64,000 bases of DNA, taken from UBA7803 sp041686955 (GTDB lineage Bacteria > Pseudomonadota > Gammaproteobacteria > Pseudomonadales > Azotimanducaceae). This document shows positions 34,690 to 43,653 of the stretch, one piece after another; the stretch's first letter is position 1; each line of letters starts with the position of its first letter. The notes beneath the pieces are model-generated. The model made no database searches. It saw nothing but the letters and a program-made list of their open reading frames with translations, and was not told the DNA's origin. The stretch is from assembly GCA_041686955.1 (NCBI GenBank), contig JAWLCV010000010.1:1-64000 (forward strand). Direction: 5' to 3'. The position numbers and the translations under genes were made by a program.

Positions 34690-36495
34690 ATGTCCTCCGA
34701 TTCGATGGCGGTTTCCCGGGTAGAATGCCCTACCTCGCTGAACGATTCATCCGCCTTGCCGTTTCAACTTCGGGTAAAAAACTGGCAGAGCTACCTCCCC
34801 CTCTGGGGCGTGCTGCGGCGCTATCGCCGTGACGACCTGACCCACGATGCCGTGGCGGGCCTGGTGGTCGGCGTCATCACCGTGCCCCAGGCCATGGCCT
34901 ACGCCGTGCTCGCCGGTCTGCCGCCCGAGGCCGGTCTCTACGCCAGTCTTCTGCCCATGGTGGTGTACGCCGCGCTCGGCTCGTCCCGGCACATGGCGGT
35001 GGGGCCGGTGGCCATCACCGCCCTGATGGTGGCCACGGCCGTGGGCCGCTACGCTCCGGAATACCAGCAGAGCTACATCGGCGTCACCACGGTGCTGTGC
35101 GTGCAGGCCGGCATCTTTCTCTGGCTGCTGCGGCTGTCGCAGATGGGCGGTCTGGTGAACCTGTTGAGCCTTCCGGTCATCACCGGTTTCGTCAACGCCG
35201 CCGCCGTGCTCATCGTCATCAGCCAGCTTCCCGCGTTCACCGGCATCGGCAGCGGCGAGGCCACCGATCCATTCCACCAGTTGATGACCCTGGCCACCCA
35301 CACCGAGGAGCTCAACGCCGCCGCCCTGCTCCTCGGCGCCGGCAGCCTGGCGGGCCTGTGGCTCGTGCGCCGCCACGCCGTGACCCTGCTGCGCTGGCTG
35401 CGCCCGGAGATCACCGAGGAGCACCCGGTGAGCCGCACCGGCCCCATGCTGGTGACGGTGCTGGCCGCCGTGGCGGTGGTGCTGTGGAATCTCGACGTGG
35501 AGCACGGCGTGGCCGTGGTGGGCGACCTGCCGTCGGGCCTGCCGGGTTTCACGCTGCCGCCGTTCGACTGGCGATTGTGGGTGGACATCGCGCCTTCGTC
35601 GGCCATGATTGCCGTGGTCTCCTACGTGGAGAGCTACTCCATCGGCGCCACCCTGGCGGCCCGCCAGCGCACCGGGGTGAATGCCCACCAGGAGCTCATC
35701 GCCCTGGGGGCCGCCAACGTGAGCGCCGCCTTCACCGGCGCCTATCCCGTGGCCGGGAGCTTCTCCCGCTCGAGCGTCAACTATCAGGCCGGCGCACGCT
35801 CGCAGGTGAGCTCCCTGGTGTGCGGGGCGCTGATCGTCCTGACCCTGCTGTACTTCACCCCGCTGTTCGCCCGGCTGCCCCACGCGGCCCTGGCTGCCAT
35901 CGTGGTGGTGTCGGTGCTGGGCATCTTCGACATCGAAAGCCTGCGCCGGCACTGGAAGGTCTATCGGGAAGACAGCATCACCGAGCTCGTCACCTTCGCC
36001 AGCGTCCTCGCCTTCGGCGTCGAGACCGGGATTCTCACCGGGGTGGCGCTCTCCATCGCCTTCTTCGTGCGCACGTCCAGCCGGCCCCACGTGGTGATCG
36101 TGGGCCGCGTTCCCCACACCGAGCATTTCCGTTCCGCGCGACGCTACGACGTGGAAACCTTCCCTCACGTGGCCGCGATCCGCATCGACGAGAACGTCAA
36201 CTTCACCAACAGCCATCAGATCGAGAACAAGCTGCTGAAGATCGTGCAGCGGCGCCCGGGTACCCGCCACGTGCTACTGGTGATGAGCGCGGTCAACATG
36301 ATCGACATCAGCGGCCTGGAGATGCTTCACCGCCTGAATGCCAACCTGGAGGACATGGGCATCAAGCTGCACCTCTCCGAGGTGAAGGCCCCGGTGATGG
36401 AGCGGCTCGAAGGCACCGAGTTCATTCTGCGCCTCACCGGCAGCGTGTTCTTCACCACCGATCAGGGCATGCGCGACCTGGCCGAGCGCACCTGA
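34690..36495 (+). CDS. SulP-family anion transporter with STAS domain
   Basis: This protein of about 601 residues has a SulP membrane domain (about residues 40-430, up to 14 segments) with 'VPQAMAYAVLAGLPPEAGLYASLLPMVVYAALGSSRHMAVGPVAI' and 'TGAYPVAGSFSRSSVNYQAGARS'. A cytoplasmic STAS domain (about 490-590) has the conserved 'NMIDISGLEMLHRL'. The family transports sulfate, bicarbonate or dicarboxylates. The start is uncertain: ATG 34690 and ATG 34705 lack a ribosome site and lie on the frmA leader, while TTG 34756 would leave a normal 70-base divergent promoter and still include the whole family domain. The acyl-CoA synthetase gene follows after about 60 bases. Confidence 0.88.
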   Translation: MSSDSMAVSRVECPTSLNDSSALPFQLRVKNWQSYLPLWGVLRRYRRDDLTHDAVAGLVVGVITVPQAMAYAVLAGLPPEAGLYASLLPMVVYAALGSSRHMAVGPVAITALMVATAVGRYAPEYQQSYIGVTTVLCVQAGIFLWLLRLSQMGGLVNLLSLPVITGFVNAAAVLIVISQLPAFTGIGSGEATDPFHQLMTLATHTEELNAAALLLGAGSLAGLWLVRRHAVTLLRWLRPEITEEHPVSRTGPMLVTVLAAVAVVLWNLDVEHGVAVVGDLPSGLPGFTLPPFDWRLWVDIAPSSAMIAVVSYVESYSIGATLAARQRTGVNAHQELIALGAANVSAAFTGAYPVAGSFSRSSVNYQAGARSQVSSLVCGALIVLTLLYFTPLFARLPHAALAAIVVVSVLGIFDIESLRRHWKVYREDSITELVTFASVLAFGVETGILTGVALSIAFFVRTSSRPHVVIVGRVPHTEHFRSARRYDVETFPHVAAIRIDENVNFTNSHQIENKLLKIVQRRPGTRHVLLVMSAVNMIDISGLEMLHRLNANLEDMGIKLHLSEVKAPVMERLEGTEFILRLTGSVFFTTDQGMRDLAERT

Positions 36496-36556
36496 CCGCC
36501 CGCGCGCCGGTGTAGTAAGCTCGACCGAACCGAGCGCGCCGCTCAAGGAGGACCAC

Positions 36557-37741
36557 ATGTACCCAGGCAAATGGGCCCGGGAAGCACCCGACAAGGCGGC
36601 GGTCGTTCACTCGGAAAGCGGCGAGGCGGTCACCTTCGCGGCCCTGGACGAGCGCTCCAACCGGCTGGCGCAACTCATGTGGGCCCGCGGTCTTCGCCCA
36701 GGAGACCACATGGCCGTTTTCATGGAGAACCACCTGCGCTACTTCGAGGTGGTGTGGGCCGCGCTGCGCTCGGGCCTCTACGTCACCACCATCAACCGTT
36801 ACCTGACGGCGGAGGAAGCCGGTTACATCCTCGACGATTGCGAGGCCCGGGTGCTCGTGGCCTCGAAGCACTTGAGCGAGGTGGCCCGGGAGCTGCCGGC
36901 GTCCGCGCCGCGCTGCCACACCTTCCTCATGGTCGACGGCGTCGAGCCGGGGTATGAGCCTTACGAAACCACGCTGGCGGACTTCCCGGCCGAGCCGCTC
37001 GCCGACGAGCCGGCGGGCCAGTTCATGCTCTACAGCTCCGGCACCACGGGCCGCCCCAAAGGCATCGCCCGGCCGCTGACCGGCGCCAAGATCCACGACG
37101 ACGCGGGCCCGGTGGGCGCCCTGCAGCGGGCCCTGTGGGGATTCGACGAGAACACCGTCTACCTCTCGCCGGCGCCCCTGTACCACTCCGCCCCCATCGG
37201 CTTCTCCACNNNNNNNNNNNNNNNNNNNNNNNNNNNNNNNNNNNNNNNNNNNNNNNNNNNNNNNNNNNNNNNNNNNNNNNNNNNNNNNNNNNNNNNNNNN
37301 NNNNNNNNNGGCGCCCAGCATCCCGAGCACCCCAACTGGAGCGCCCTCGGCGACGTGGGCTACGTGGACGAAGAAGGCTATCTGTACCTCACCGACCGGG
37401 CCACGTTCATGATCATCTCCGGCGGGGTCAACATCTATCCCCAGGAGATCGAGGATCAGCTCGTCATGCATCCCAAGGTGGCGGACGTGGCCGTCATCGG
37501 CGTGCCCGATCCGGAGATGGGGGAAGCGGTGAAGGCCGTGGTCCAGCCCGCCGCCTCGGCCGAGCCCGGGCCGGAGCTCGAAGCGGAACTGCTCGACTAC
37601 GCCCGGCAGCACCTGGCCCACTACAAGTGCCCGCGCAGCGTCGACTTCATGGAGGAGTTGCCGCGCCTGCCCACCGGCAAGCTCTACAAGCGCCTCCTCA
37701 AGGACGCCTACTGGGGCAAGAAGGGATCACGCATCGTCTGA
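36557..37741 (+). CDS. Acyl-CoA synthetase (AMP-forming), interrupted by assembly gap
   Basis: ANL-superfamily ligase: the N-terminal part has 'FMLYSSGTTGRPKGIARPL' (ATP P-loop, about residues 157-175), and the C-terminal part has 'LGDVGYVDEEGYLYLTDRATFMIISGGVNIYPQEIE' and the catalytic Lys in 'LPRLPTGKLYKRLLKDAYW'. It activates a carboxylic acid to acyl-AMP and then acyl-CoA. The reading frame is continuous on both sides of 100 N. As family members are about 500-520 residues and only about 360 are readable, roughly 150 codons appear to be missing, including the acyl-binding and A5-type motifs. ATG 36557 follows a strong aaggagg. It is probably not a real pseudogene. Confidence 0.88.
   Translation: MYPGKWAREAPDKAAVVHSESGEAVTFAALDERSNRLAQLMWARGLRPGDHMAVFMENHLRYFEVVWAALRSGLYVTTINRYLTAEEAGYILDDCEARVLVASKHLSEVARELPASAPRCHTFLMVDGVEPGYEPYETTLADFPAEPLADEPAGQFMLYSSGTTGRPKGIARPLTGAKIHDDAGPVGALQRALWGFDENTVYLSPAPLYHSAPIGFSXXXXXXXXXXXXXXXXXXXXXXXXXXXXXXXXXXGAQHPEHPNWSALGDVGYVDEEGYLYLTDRATFMIISGGVNIYPQEIEDQLVMHPKVADVAVIGVPDPEMGEAVKAVVQPAASAEPGPELEAELLDYARQHLAHYKCPRSVDFMEELPRLPTGKLYKRLLKDAYWGKKGSRIV
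37210..37309. other. Assembly gap (100 N)
   Basis: There is a run of exactly 100 undetermined bases inside the acyl-CoA synthetase gene. The round length is a scaffolding convention for unknown size. Comparison with the family length implies that about 450 bases are missing. The frames on both sides agree with a 100-base spacing, which may be chance. Confidence 0.98.
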
Positions 37742-37760
37742 GAGCGGCGAGCCTCGCCGG

Positions 37761-39773
37761 CTAGAGCGCCGCGAGCTCCGGCAGCGCCGTGTAGCCGGGA
37801 CACACGGCGGCCGCCCGGTCCCGGGCCTCCCGAGCCTTCTCCGGCGCGCCCCGCAGCAGCCAGATCTGCGCCATGCGGCGATGAGCGGTGGGATCCGCCA
37901 GGCCCGCCGCCAGCTCCTCGAGCTGGCCGTCGAGCTCCCGCTCCACGGCCGCCGGCACCCGCTCCGGCGCCAGGTCGCGCAGAACCGCGTAGTAGTAGGC
38001 CCGCGCCACCCGGTCCGCAGCCGGCGCCGTGCCCCGCAGATGATCGCGCTCGGCGATCTCCACCGCCCGCAGGTACGCATCCACGGCAGCCTCCACGTCG
38101 CCGTTGCTGCGATAGGCGTCACCCAGGTTCCCCCACATCTGGTGAATCTCCGGCGCCCCCTCGCCGATGGCGGCAATGGCCCGGCGCCGCAACCGGATGG
38201 CCCGTTCGTAATCGCCGAGAAAGTAGTACACGCTGCCGAGAAACTCGTCGCCCACGTACGACTGGGGCGCGAGTTCCCGCGCACGCAGGTACGCCTGGCG
38301 CGCCCGTTCGAAATCCCCGGAGCACGCATAGAAGCTGCCCAGGTTGCCCAGCACGTACTCGTTCTCGCTGCGCGCGCGCGCCTGCTCGCTGACGGCGATG
38401 GCCGCCTCCAGATGACCTTCGAGCCACTCCATGGTGGCCAGGGAGAACAGCGGCTTCCAGATCAGCGGGTCCAGCTCCGCTGCGGTTCTCGCCGCCCGTT
38501 TCGCCTCTGCGAGCTCGGCGGCGTCACCGCTCTGGCGATAGGCCTCGAGGAGGGTGGCCGCCAGAGCCTCGAACCCGGTGGCGAGCATCGGTTCCCGGCC
38601 CGTGAGCGCCCGGTGGAGATCGACGGCTTCCCGTATCCGCCCGGTACGGGCGAGGAAGCGGCCGTGCGCAGCCATCACCAGCGGGTGCTCCGGATCGAGC
38701 CGTACCGCCTCGCCGCAGGCGCGGGCGGCGCCGCGAAGCATCCGGTCCTCCTCGAACATCCAGTGCTCCTCGAGCAGGGCCCGGCAGAGCCCGGCGTGGG
38801 CTTCGGCGTAGCCGGGGTCCTGCCGCAGAGCGGCCTCGAAGCGCGTCTCGGCGCGTTTGACGTTGAGCTCGTTGGACGGCTGATCGAGACGCCACTCGCC
38901 GGCCAGATAATCGTCCTGGGCGGCAGCGGGGGGAAAGTGGGGCAGCGGCCCGCGCGCCGTCCCCACCGCGTGGCCGATGGCCTTCGCGGAGCGCTCCGCC
39001 ACCGACTGCAGCCGACTCGCGAACACGGCGGAAGGCCCGCTCTCCGCCCACGCCTGCCTGCGCACACCGTCGACATAGGTGTAGATCCGTACCGCGGCGA
39101 GCCGACCCACGCGGACGACCTCGCCGTCGACGATCACGTCGAGGCGGAGCCGCCGCGCCAGCGCCGGCAGATCGGAACGCGCCGACAGGCCGATGGCCGT
39201 CTCGGAAGCCACGTTGAACGTGTCCTGGAGCGCGGCGCGCAGGGCCTGGCGCAGTCCCGCGTCGTCGCCCTCGAGCGGCAGTACCATGAGATGCGGCCGA
39301 CCCAGGGGCAAGCGCGCCGGAGCATCCGCCGGAACCGTCTCCGACCCGTCCGCCACGTCGTGATCCCACAGCCGGATCCCGACCGCCAGCGCCAGCACGG
39401 CGGCGACGGTGGCGGCAGCCCCGCGCAACAGGGCGCCGTAGGGAAGGCCCTGCCTCGGGCCGGAATCCGCCGCCGCTGCGGCGCTCTCGGGGTGCGGCCC
39501 GGCCTCCGCCTCGTCAGCCGTCTTGTACAGCGTGTAGGACGGCACCCCGAGTACCTGGGCGATGCGCTCGAGCGACCGGGGCTCCACCGGCAGCTCACGA
39601 AACGCCCGATTCACCATGTCCTTGGGCGCCGAATCCAGACCCTCGACGTCGGCAATGCGCTCCGCCAGCGCCGCCTGGGTCTGCAGGCCCGCATCGAGCA
39701 GGGCCCGGGACAGCCGCGCCCGCGAGGCACGGACACCCCGTCGCCGTTGCGGTTGCTGATCCCGAGGCGCCAC
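37761..39773 (-). CDS. HTH-TM-TPR regulatory protein (CadC/adenylate-cyclase-like layout)
   Basis: This 670-residue protein has an N-terminal DNA-binding-like helical region (about 10-85, 'RLSRALLDAGLQTQAALAERIADVEG', 'SLERIAQVLGVPSYTLYKT') and a single TM helix (about 112-135). A TolB-N/FlgO-like domain (about 160-255: 'PHLMVLPLEGDDAG', 'LDVIVDGEVVRVG') is followed by about eight tetratricopeptide repeats (about 300-660, e.g. 'YVLGNLGSFYACSGDFERARQAYLRARELAP'). This architecture is common among membrane-bound one-component regulators. I prefer GTG 39773, with ggagag four bases upstream, to a TTG at 39839 with no ribosome site. It converges with the acyl-CoA synthetase and is divergent from the PH-domain gene. 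Targets and signal are unknown. Confidence 0.72.
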   Translation of the reverse strand: MAPRDQQPQRRRGVRASRARLSRALLDAGLQTQAALAERIADVEGLDSAPKDMVNRAFRELPVEPRSLERIAQVLGVPSYTLYKTADEAEAGPHPESAAAAADSGPRQGLPYGALLRGAAATVAAVLALAVGIRLWDHDVADGSETVPADAPARLPLGRPHLMVLPLEGDDAGLRQALRAALQDTFNVASETAIGLSARSDLPALARRLRLDVIVDGEVVRVGRLAAVRIYTYVDGVRRQAWAESGPSAVFASRLQSVAERSAKAIGHAVGTARGPLPHFPPAAAQDDYLAGEWRLDQPSNELNVKRAETRFEAALRQDPGYAEAHAGLCRALLEEHWMFEEDRMLRGAARACGEAVRLDPEHPLVMAAHGRFLARTGRIREAVDLHRALTGREPMLATGFEALAATLLEAYRQSGDAAELAEAKRAARTAAELDPLIWKPLFSLATMEWLEGHLEAAIAVSEQARARSENEYVLGNLGSFYACSGDFERARQAYLRARELAPQSYVGDEFLGSVYYFLGDYERAIRLRRRAIAAIGEGAPEIHQMWGNLGDAYRSNGDVEAAVDAYLRAVEIAERDHLRGTAPAADRVARAYYYAVLRDLAPERVPAAVERELDGQLEELAAGLADPTAHRRMAQIWLLRGAPEKAREARDRAAAVCPGYTALPELAAL

Positions 39774-39926
39774 GCTTCTCTCCCGTTCCCGCTCTCCTCC
39801 CGACGGATGGTACCGAAAAACGCGCCGTAGATGCCGCAACTGCAGCTATCTGCCGTTAGCCGACGATGCCGAACGGCCGGCGTCGGGGCACGCTGCCCTC
39901 GAAACCATCACGACGAGGAGGCGAAC

Positions 39927-40346
39927 GTGGCTTACATCGACTCGGTAATCGGCGCGGGAGAACGCGTGGAGTATGTGGCGAAGGTCAGCATCTGGTCCAT
40001 GCTGCCCCTGTTCCTGCTCGGCCTGGTCCTGCTGCCCCTGTTCGGCGTGGGGCTGATCCTCTGGGCCGTGGCGTGGCTGCGCTACCTAACCACGGAGCTC
40101 GCCATCACCAACAAGAAGATCATCGCCAAGTTCGGGTTCATCAAGCGCGACACCATCGAGCTGCTGTTGCCCAAGGTGGAGAGCATCCAGGTGAACCAGT
40201 CCATCCTCGGCCGGATGTTCGACTACGGCTCGGTGGTGGTGGCCGGCGCGGGGAACCCCCAGGCGCCGGTGCCGGGCATCGCGGATCCGGTGGGCTTCCG
40301 CCGGCGCTTCATGGAGGTTCAGGAACGCTCCACCCAGGCGGCGTGA
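39927..40346 (+). CDS. Bacterial PH-domain membrane protein (bPH2)
   Basis: This 139-residue protein has an N-terminal hydrophobic hairpin ('IWSMLPLFLLGLVLLPLFGVGLILWAVAWLRYL', about 20-52) followed by a bacterial pleckstrin-homology domain ('TTELAITNKKIIAKFGFIKRDTIELLLPKVESIQVNQSILGRMFDYGSVVVAG', PF03703 type). It is an inner-membrane protein of unknown role. The start is GTG 39927 with gaggagg six bases upstream. It stands alone, converging on an enoyl-CoA hydratase gene 12 bases away. Confidence 0.88.
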   Translation: MAYIDSVIGAGERVEYVAKVSIWSMLPLFLLGLVLLPLFGVGLILWAVAWLRYLTTELAITNKKIIAKFGFIKRDTIELLLPKVESIQVNQSILGRMFDYGSVVVAGAGNPQAPVPGIADPVGFRRRFMEVQERSTQAA

Positions 40347-40358
40347 CGACGGAACCGG

Positions 40359-41198
40359 TCATGACCCGGGAGCCCCGAGCTTTGCCGCGAGCGCCGCCAC
40401 GTCGAGCTCACCTTCCCGGGTCTGGCCGCCGATCTCCAGGAAGCGGGTCATGTTGCGCCGGGCGTCGTCGGTGCGCAGCAACCGCTGGAACAGGTAGGCC
40501 TCCTCCACCAGGCCCTCGGCCAGCGGCCGATCCGAGGCGGTCACCGCCGCTTTGGCGAGTCGCACCGCCTCCACCGGGAACGAGGCGATGCGGTCGGCCA
40601 GCGCGTCCACGAACGGGCCGATGGCTTCCGGCTCCAGCGCGCGGTTGAGGTACCCCCAGCGCTCCGCGGTCTCCGCGTCCAGGTCTTCGCCGCCGAGGAT
40701 GATCTCCAGCGCCCGCGCACGGCCCACCAGCCGCGGCAGCCGCTGGGTTCCGGTGCCGCCGGGAAGGATGCCGAGCGGCACCTCCATCTGATTGATCCGG
40801 GTACGCCCGCGCACGCCGAAGCGCATGTCGAAGCCGGCTGCCAGCTCGCTGCCGCCTCCACCCACCCGGCCTTCGATCTGGGCGATGGTCACCTTGTCCA
40901 TGGTGCGGAAGCGTTCGCACATGGCGTGGTACTCGTTGCCCCCCTCGTCGCGCTCGGCCGCGCCGTCGGTGGGAAACTTCAGAATGGCGGCCACGTCGAA
41001 GTGGGCGAGAAAGAAATCCGGGTCGGCGCTCTTCATGACCACCACGGTGAGCTCCGGATCGGCCTCGAGCTCCCGGGAAAGCGCCGACAGCTCCCCGAAC
41101 AGCTCCAGGGTGATGAGGTTGATGGGACGATTGGTGACGGTGACCGTGGCCCGGCGCCCCCGCTTCTCCACCTCGAGCATCCGATAGTCGTACGACAT
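40359..41198 (-). CDS. Enoyl-CoA hydratase/isomerase family protein
   Basis: This 279-residue crotonase-fold protein has an oxyanion-hole/Glu segment 'GRVGGGGSELAAGFDMRFG' with the first catalytic Glu, and 'NQMEVPLGILPGGTGTQRLPRLVG' with the second Glu, so hydration of an enoyl-CoA is possible. The N-terminus ('VTVTNRPINLITLELFGELSAL') is diverged from typical FadB-like proteins, and 'SADPDFFLAHFDVAAIL' replaces the usual AFxAGxD loop. The start ATG 41198 is the one that aligns. It is divergent from the M20 amidohydrolase gene with about 60 bases between. Substrate unknown. Confidence 0.85.
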   Translation of the reverse strand: MSYDYRMLEVEKRGRRATVTVTNRPINLITLELFGELSALSRELEADPELTVVVMKSADPDFFLAHFDVAAILKFPTDGAAERDEGGNEYHAMCERFRTMDKVTIAQIEGRVGGGGSELAAGFDMRFGVRGRTRINQMEVPLGILPGGTGTQRLPRLVGRARALEIILGGEDLDAETAERWGYLNRALEPEAIGPFVDALADRIASFPVEAVRLAKAAVTASDRPLAEGLVEEAYLFQRLLRTDDARRNMTRFLEIGGQTREGELDVAALAAKLGAPGS

Positions 41199-41259
41199 CC
41201 CGTTTCTCCCCGCTGATCGCCTTCTGCATAATGGCGCTCCGGCATCGGTGGAACAACAC

Positions 41260-42441
41260 ATGGAATCGGCCATTCGCCAACGCATCCTCGACCGAATCGA
41301 CGCCCTGGCGGACGAGCTCATCGCCGTCTCCCACGCCATCCACGCCCGGCCGGAGCTGGCCTTTCAGGAACGCTTCGCCTGCGGGCTGCTGTGCGACACG
41401 GTGGAGCGCTTCGGTCTCACCGCCCGGCGCGAGGCTCACGGTCTCGAGACCGCGTTCGAGGCCACCTTCCGCGGCGGCGAGGGGCCGACGGTGGCGCTGC
41501 TGGCGGAGTACGACGCTCTGCCCGGCATCGGCCATGCCTGCGGCCACAACCTCATTGCCACCGCAGCCCTCGGCGCGACGTTGGGCCTGCAGGCCGTGCA
41601 GGAGCAGTTGCCCGGGGCCGTCCGGCTGCTCGGCACCCCGGCGGAGGAGAAGGGCGGCGGCAAGGAGCTCATGGCCCGGGCCGGCGCCTTCGACGACATC
41701 GACGCCGCGCTGATGATTCATCCGGCGGGCGTGAACATCGCCACGATGCCCTGCATCTGCGTGGCCGAGGTGGAGGTGATCTACCATGGCCGGGCAGCCC
41801 ACGCCTCCGCCATGCCCCACAAGGGCGTGAACGCGCTGGACGGCCTGCTGCTGGCGTACCAGGCGATCTCCAACCTGCGCCAGCACATCCGCGACCAGGA
41901 GCGCATCCACGGCATCGTCACCGACGGCGGCCAGGCGCCGAACATCGTCCCGGAGCGGGCGGCCGGGGAGTTCTACGTGCGCGCCGCCACCGAGAAGCAT
42001 CTGGCGGCTCTGAAACCGCGGGTGCAGGCGTGTTTCGAGGCGGGGGCCCGGGGCAGCGGTTGCGAGGTGGAGGTCCGCTGGGCCGACGTGGACTACCTGG
42101 ACCTGAACACCAACTGGCCCCTGGCCCACGCGTTCCAACGTCACGGCGAGGCCCTGGGCCGGGAATTCCTGAATCCCGAGAAGCTCGGCGGGGCCGGCAG
42201 CACCGACATGGGCAACGTGAGCTACCGGGTCCCCTCCATTCATCCCATGCTGGCGTGCGCGCCGCCGGAGGTGGTGATCCACAATCCCGAGTTCGCCCGC
42301 TGGGCGGGCAGCGAAGCCGGCGACCGGGCGGCCCTGGACGGCGCCAGAGCGCTGGCGCTCACCGCCGCCGATTTTCTCCTGGACGCCGACCTGCGCCGGG
42401 AGAGCCGCAGGGCCTTCGAGATCTCCCGCGGGCTCGCCTGA
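41260..42441 (+). CDS. M20-family metallo-amidohydrolase (AbgB/PM20D2-like)
   Basis: This 393-residue zinc peptidase-family protein has 'LPGIGHACGHNLIATAALGA' (metal ligands), 'LLGTPAEEKGGGKELM' with the catalytic EE pair, a dimerisation domain 'VIYHGRAAHASAMPHKGVNALDGLL' (about 175-290) and the final 'GAGSTDMGNVSY'. AbgB-like enzymes cleave p-aminobenzoyl-glutamate; PM20D2 relatives cleave dipeptides or N-acyl amino acids. I prefer ATG 41260 to the in-frame GTG 41248 because of a ggtgga site seven bases upstream. The stop overlaps the start of the acyl-CoA dehydrogenase gene (TGATG), so they form an operon; both could act on an N-acylated compound. Confidence 0.87.
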   Translation: MESAIRQRILDRIDALADELIAVSHAIHARPELAFQERFACGLLCDTVERFGLTARREAHGLETAFEATFRGGEGPTVALLAEYDALPGIGHACGHNLIATAALGATLGLQAVQEQLPGAVRLLGTPAEEKGGGKELMARAGAFDDIDAALMIHPAGVNIATMPCICVAEVEVIYHGRAAHASAMPHKGVNALDGLLLAYQAISNLRQHIRDQERIHGIVTDGGQAPNIVPERAAGEFYVRAATEKHLAALKPRVQACFEAGARGSGCEVEVRWADVDYLDLNTNWPLAHAFQRHGEALGREFLNPEKLGGAGSTDMGNVSYRVPSIHPMLACAPPEVVIHNPEFARWAGSEAGDRAALDGARALALTAADFLLDADLRRESRRAFEISRGLA

Positions 42442-43631
42442 TGGACATCGCCTTCAGCCGGGAGCACGAAGCGTTTCGGGACGAGGTGCGGCGCTTTCTC
42501 GACAGCGCCCTCACCGACGAACTGCGCGACGCCCAGCGGCGGTGTCCGGGCATCTTCCTCGACTACGAGCACAACATCGTCTGGCACCGCATCCTGCACC
42601 GCCAGGGCTGGGTGGCGCCATCCTGGCCGGAACGCTACGGCGGAACCGGCTGGGATCTCACCCGGCGCTACATCTGGGCCACCGAGTCCACCCTGGCGGA
42701 CGCTCCGAACCTGGCCCCCATGGGGCTCGGCATGTGCGGCCCCATGCTGATCGGTCACGGCACCGCGGAGCAGAAGGATTACTACCTGCCGCGCATCCTC
42801 TCCGGCGAGGACTACTGGTGCCAGGGCTACTCCGAGCCGGGGGCCGGGTCGGATCTGGCGGCCCTGAAGCTGCGGGCCACGAGCGACGGCGACCACTACG
42901 TGCTGAACGGCACCAAGATCTGGACCACCCACGCCCACGTGGCGAACCGCATGTTCTGCCTCGTGCGCACCGACGACACGGGCAGGCCGCAGCAGGGCAT
43001 CACCTTCCTGCTGCTGGACATGGACACGCCGGGCATCACCGTGGAGCCCATCGTGTTCGCCTCGGGCACCCACGAGGTGAACCAGGTGTTCTTCGACGAC
43101 GTCCGCGTGCCGAAGGCGAATCGGGTGGGCGAGGAGAACCAGGGGTGGACGGTGGCGAAGTACCTGCTGGAGTTCGAGCGGGGCGGCGGCGGCACCGCGG
43201 CCCAACGCACGGCGCTGGCCCGCCTGCGGCGTCTGGCGGCGTCCATTCCCACCCCGGCCGGCACGTTGGCGGAGGACGTGGACTTCAAGCGCAAGCTCGA
43301 CGCCGCGGACGTCAGGCTGCAGGCGGTCCAGTACACCGAGTTCCGCATCATGGCCGCCCTTTCCCAGGGCCGGAACCCGGGCCCGGAATCCTCCATCATG
43401 AAGAACCTGGGCGCCGACGTTTCCCAGCATCTCACGGAGCTCGCCGTGGAAGCGGTGGGCCACTACGCGGCGCCGGCCGGGACCGGACCCGAGCGCCAGG
43501 AAGCGCCCGTGGGGCCCGGCGGCGGCGCGGCGGCCTTCGCCCGCTATTTCAACCTGCGGGCCAGCTCCATCGCCGGCGGCACCAACGAGGTGCAGAAGAA
43601 CATCGTCGCCAAGCTGGTGCTGGGGCTCTGA
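42441..43631 (+). CDS. Acyl-CoA dehydrogenase
   Basis: This 396-residue FAD enzyme of acyl-CoA beta-oxidation type has an N-terminal helical domain ('FSREHEAFRDEVRRFLDSAL'), 'CQGYSEPGAGSDLAALKLRATSDGDHYVLNGTKIWTTHAHVANRMF' (FAD/substrate-binding middle domain, about 125-175) and a C-terminal 'YFNLRASSIAGGTNEVQKNIVAKLVLGL' flavin-contact signature. It removes two hydrogens from acyl-CoA, passing electrons to ETF. The catalytic Glu position is not certain by eye. ATG 42441 overlaps the M20 gene stop. Length is typical. Confidence 0.9.
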   Translation: MDIAFSREHEAFRDEVRRFLDSALTDELRDAQRRCPGIFLDYEHNIVWHRILHRQGWVAPSWPERYGGTGWDLTRRYIWATESTLADAPNLAPMGLGMCGPMLIGHGTAEQKDYYLPRILSGEDYWCQGYSEPGAGSDLAALKLRATSDGDHYVLNGTKIWTTHAHVANRMFCLVRTDDTGRPQQGITFLLLDMDTPGITVEPIVFASGTHEVNQVFFDDVRVPKANRVGEENQGWTVAKYLLEFERGGGGTAAQRTALARLRRLAASIPTPAGTLAEDVDFKRKLDAADVRLQAVQYTEFRIMAALSQGRNPGPESSIMKNLGADVSQHLTELAVEAVGHYAAPAGTGPERQEAPVGPGGGAAAFARYFNLRASSIAGGTNEVQKNIVAKLVLGL

Positions 43632-43653
43632 GCCGCCGGACACCCCACCCGGC

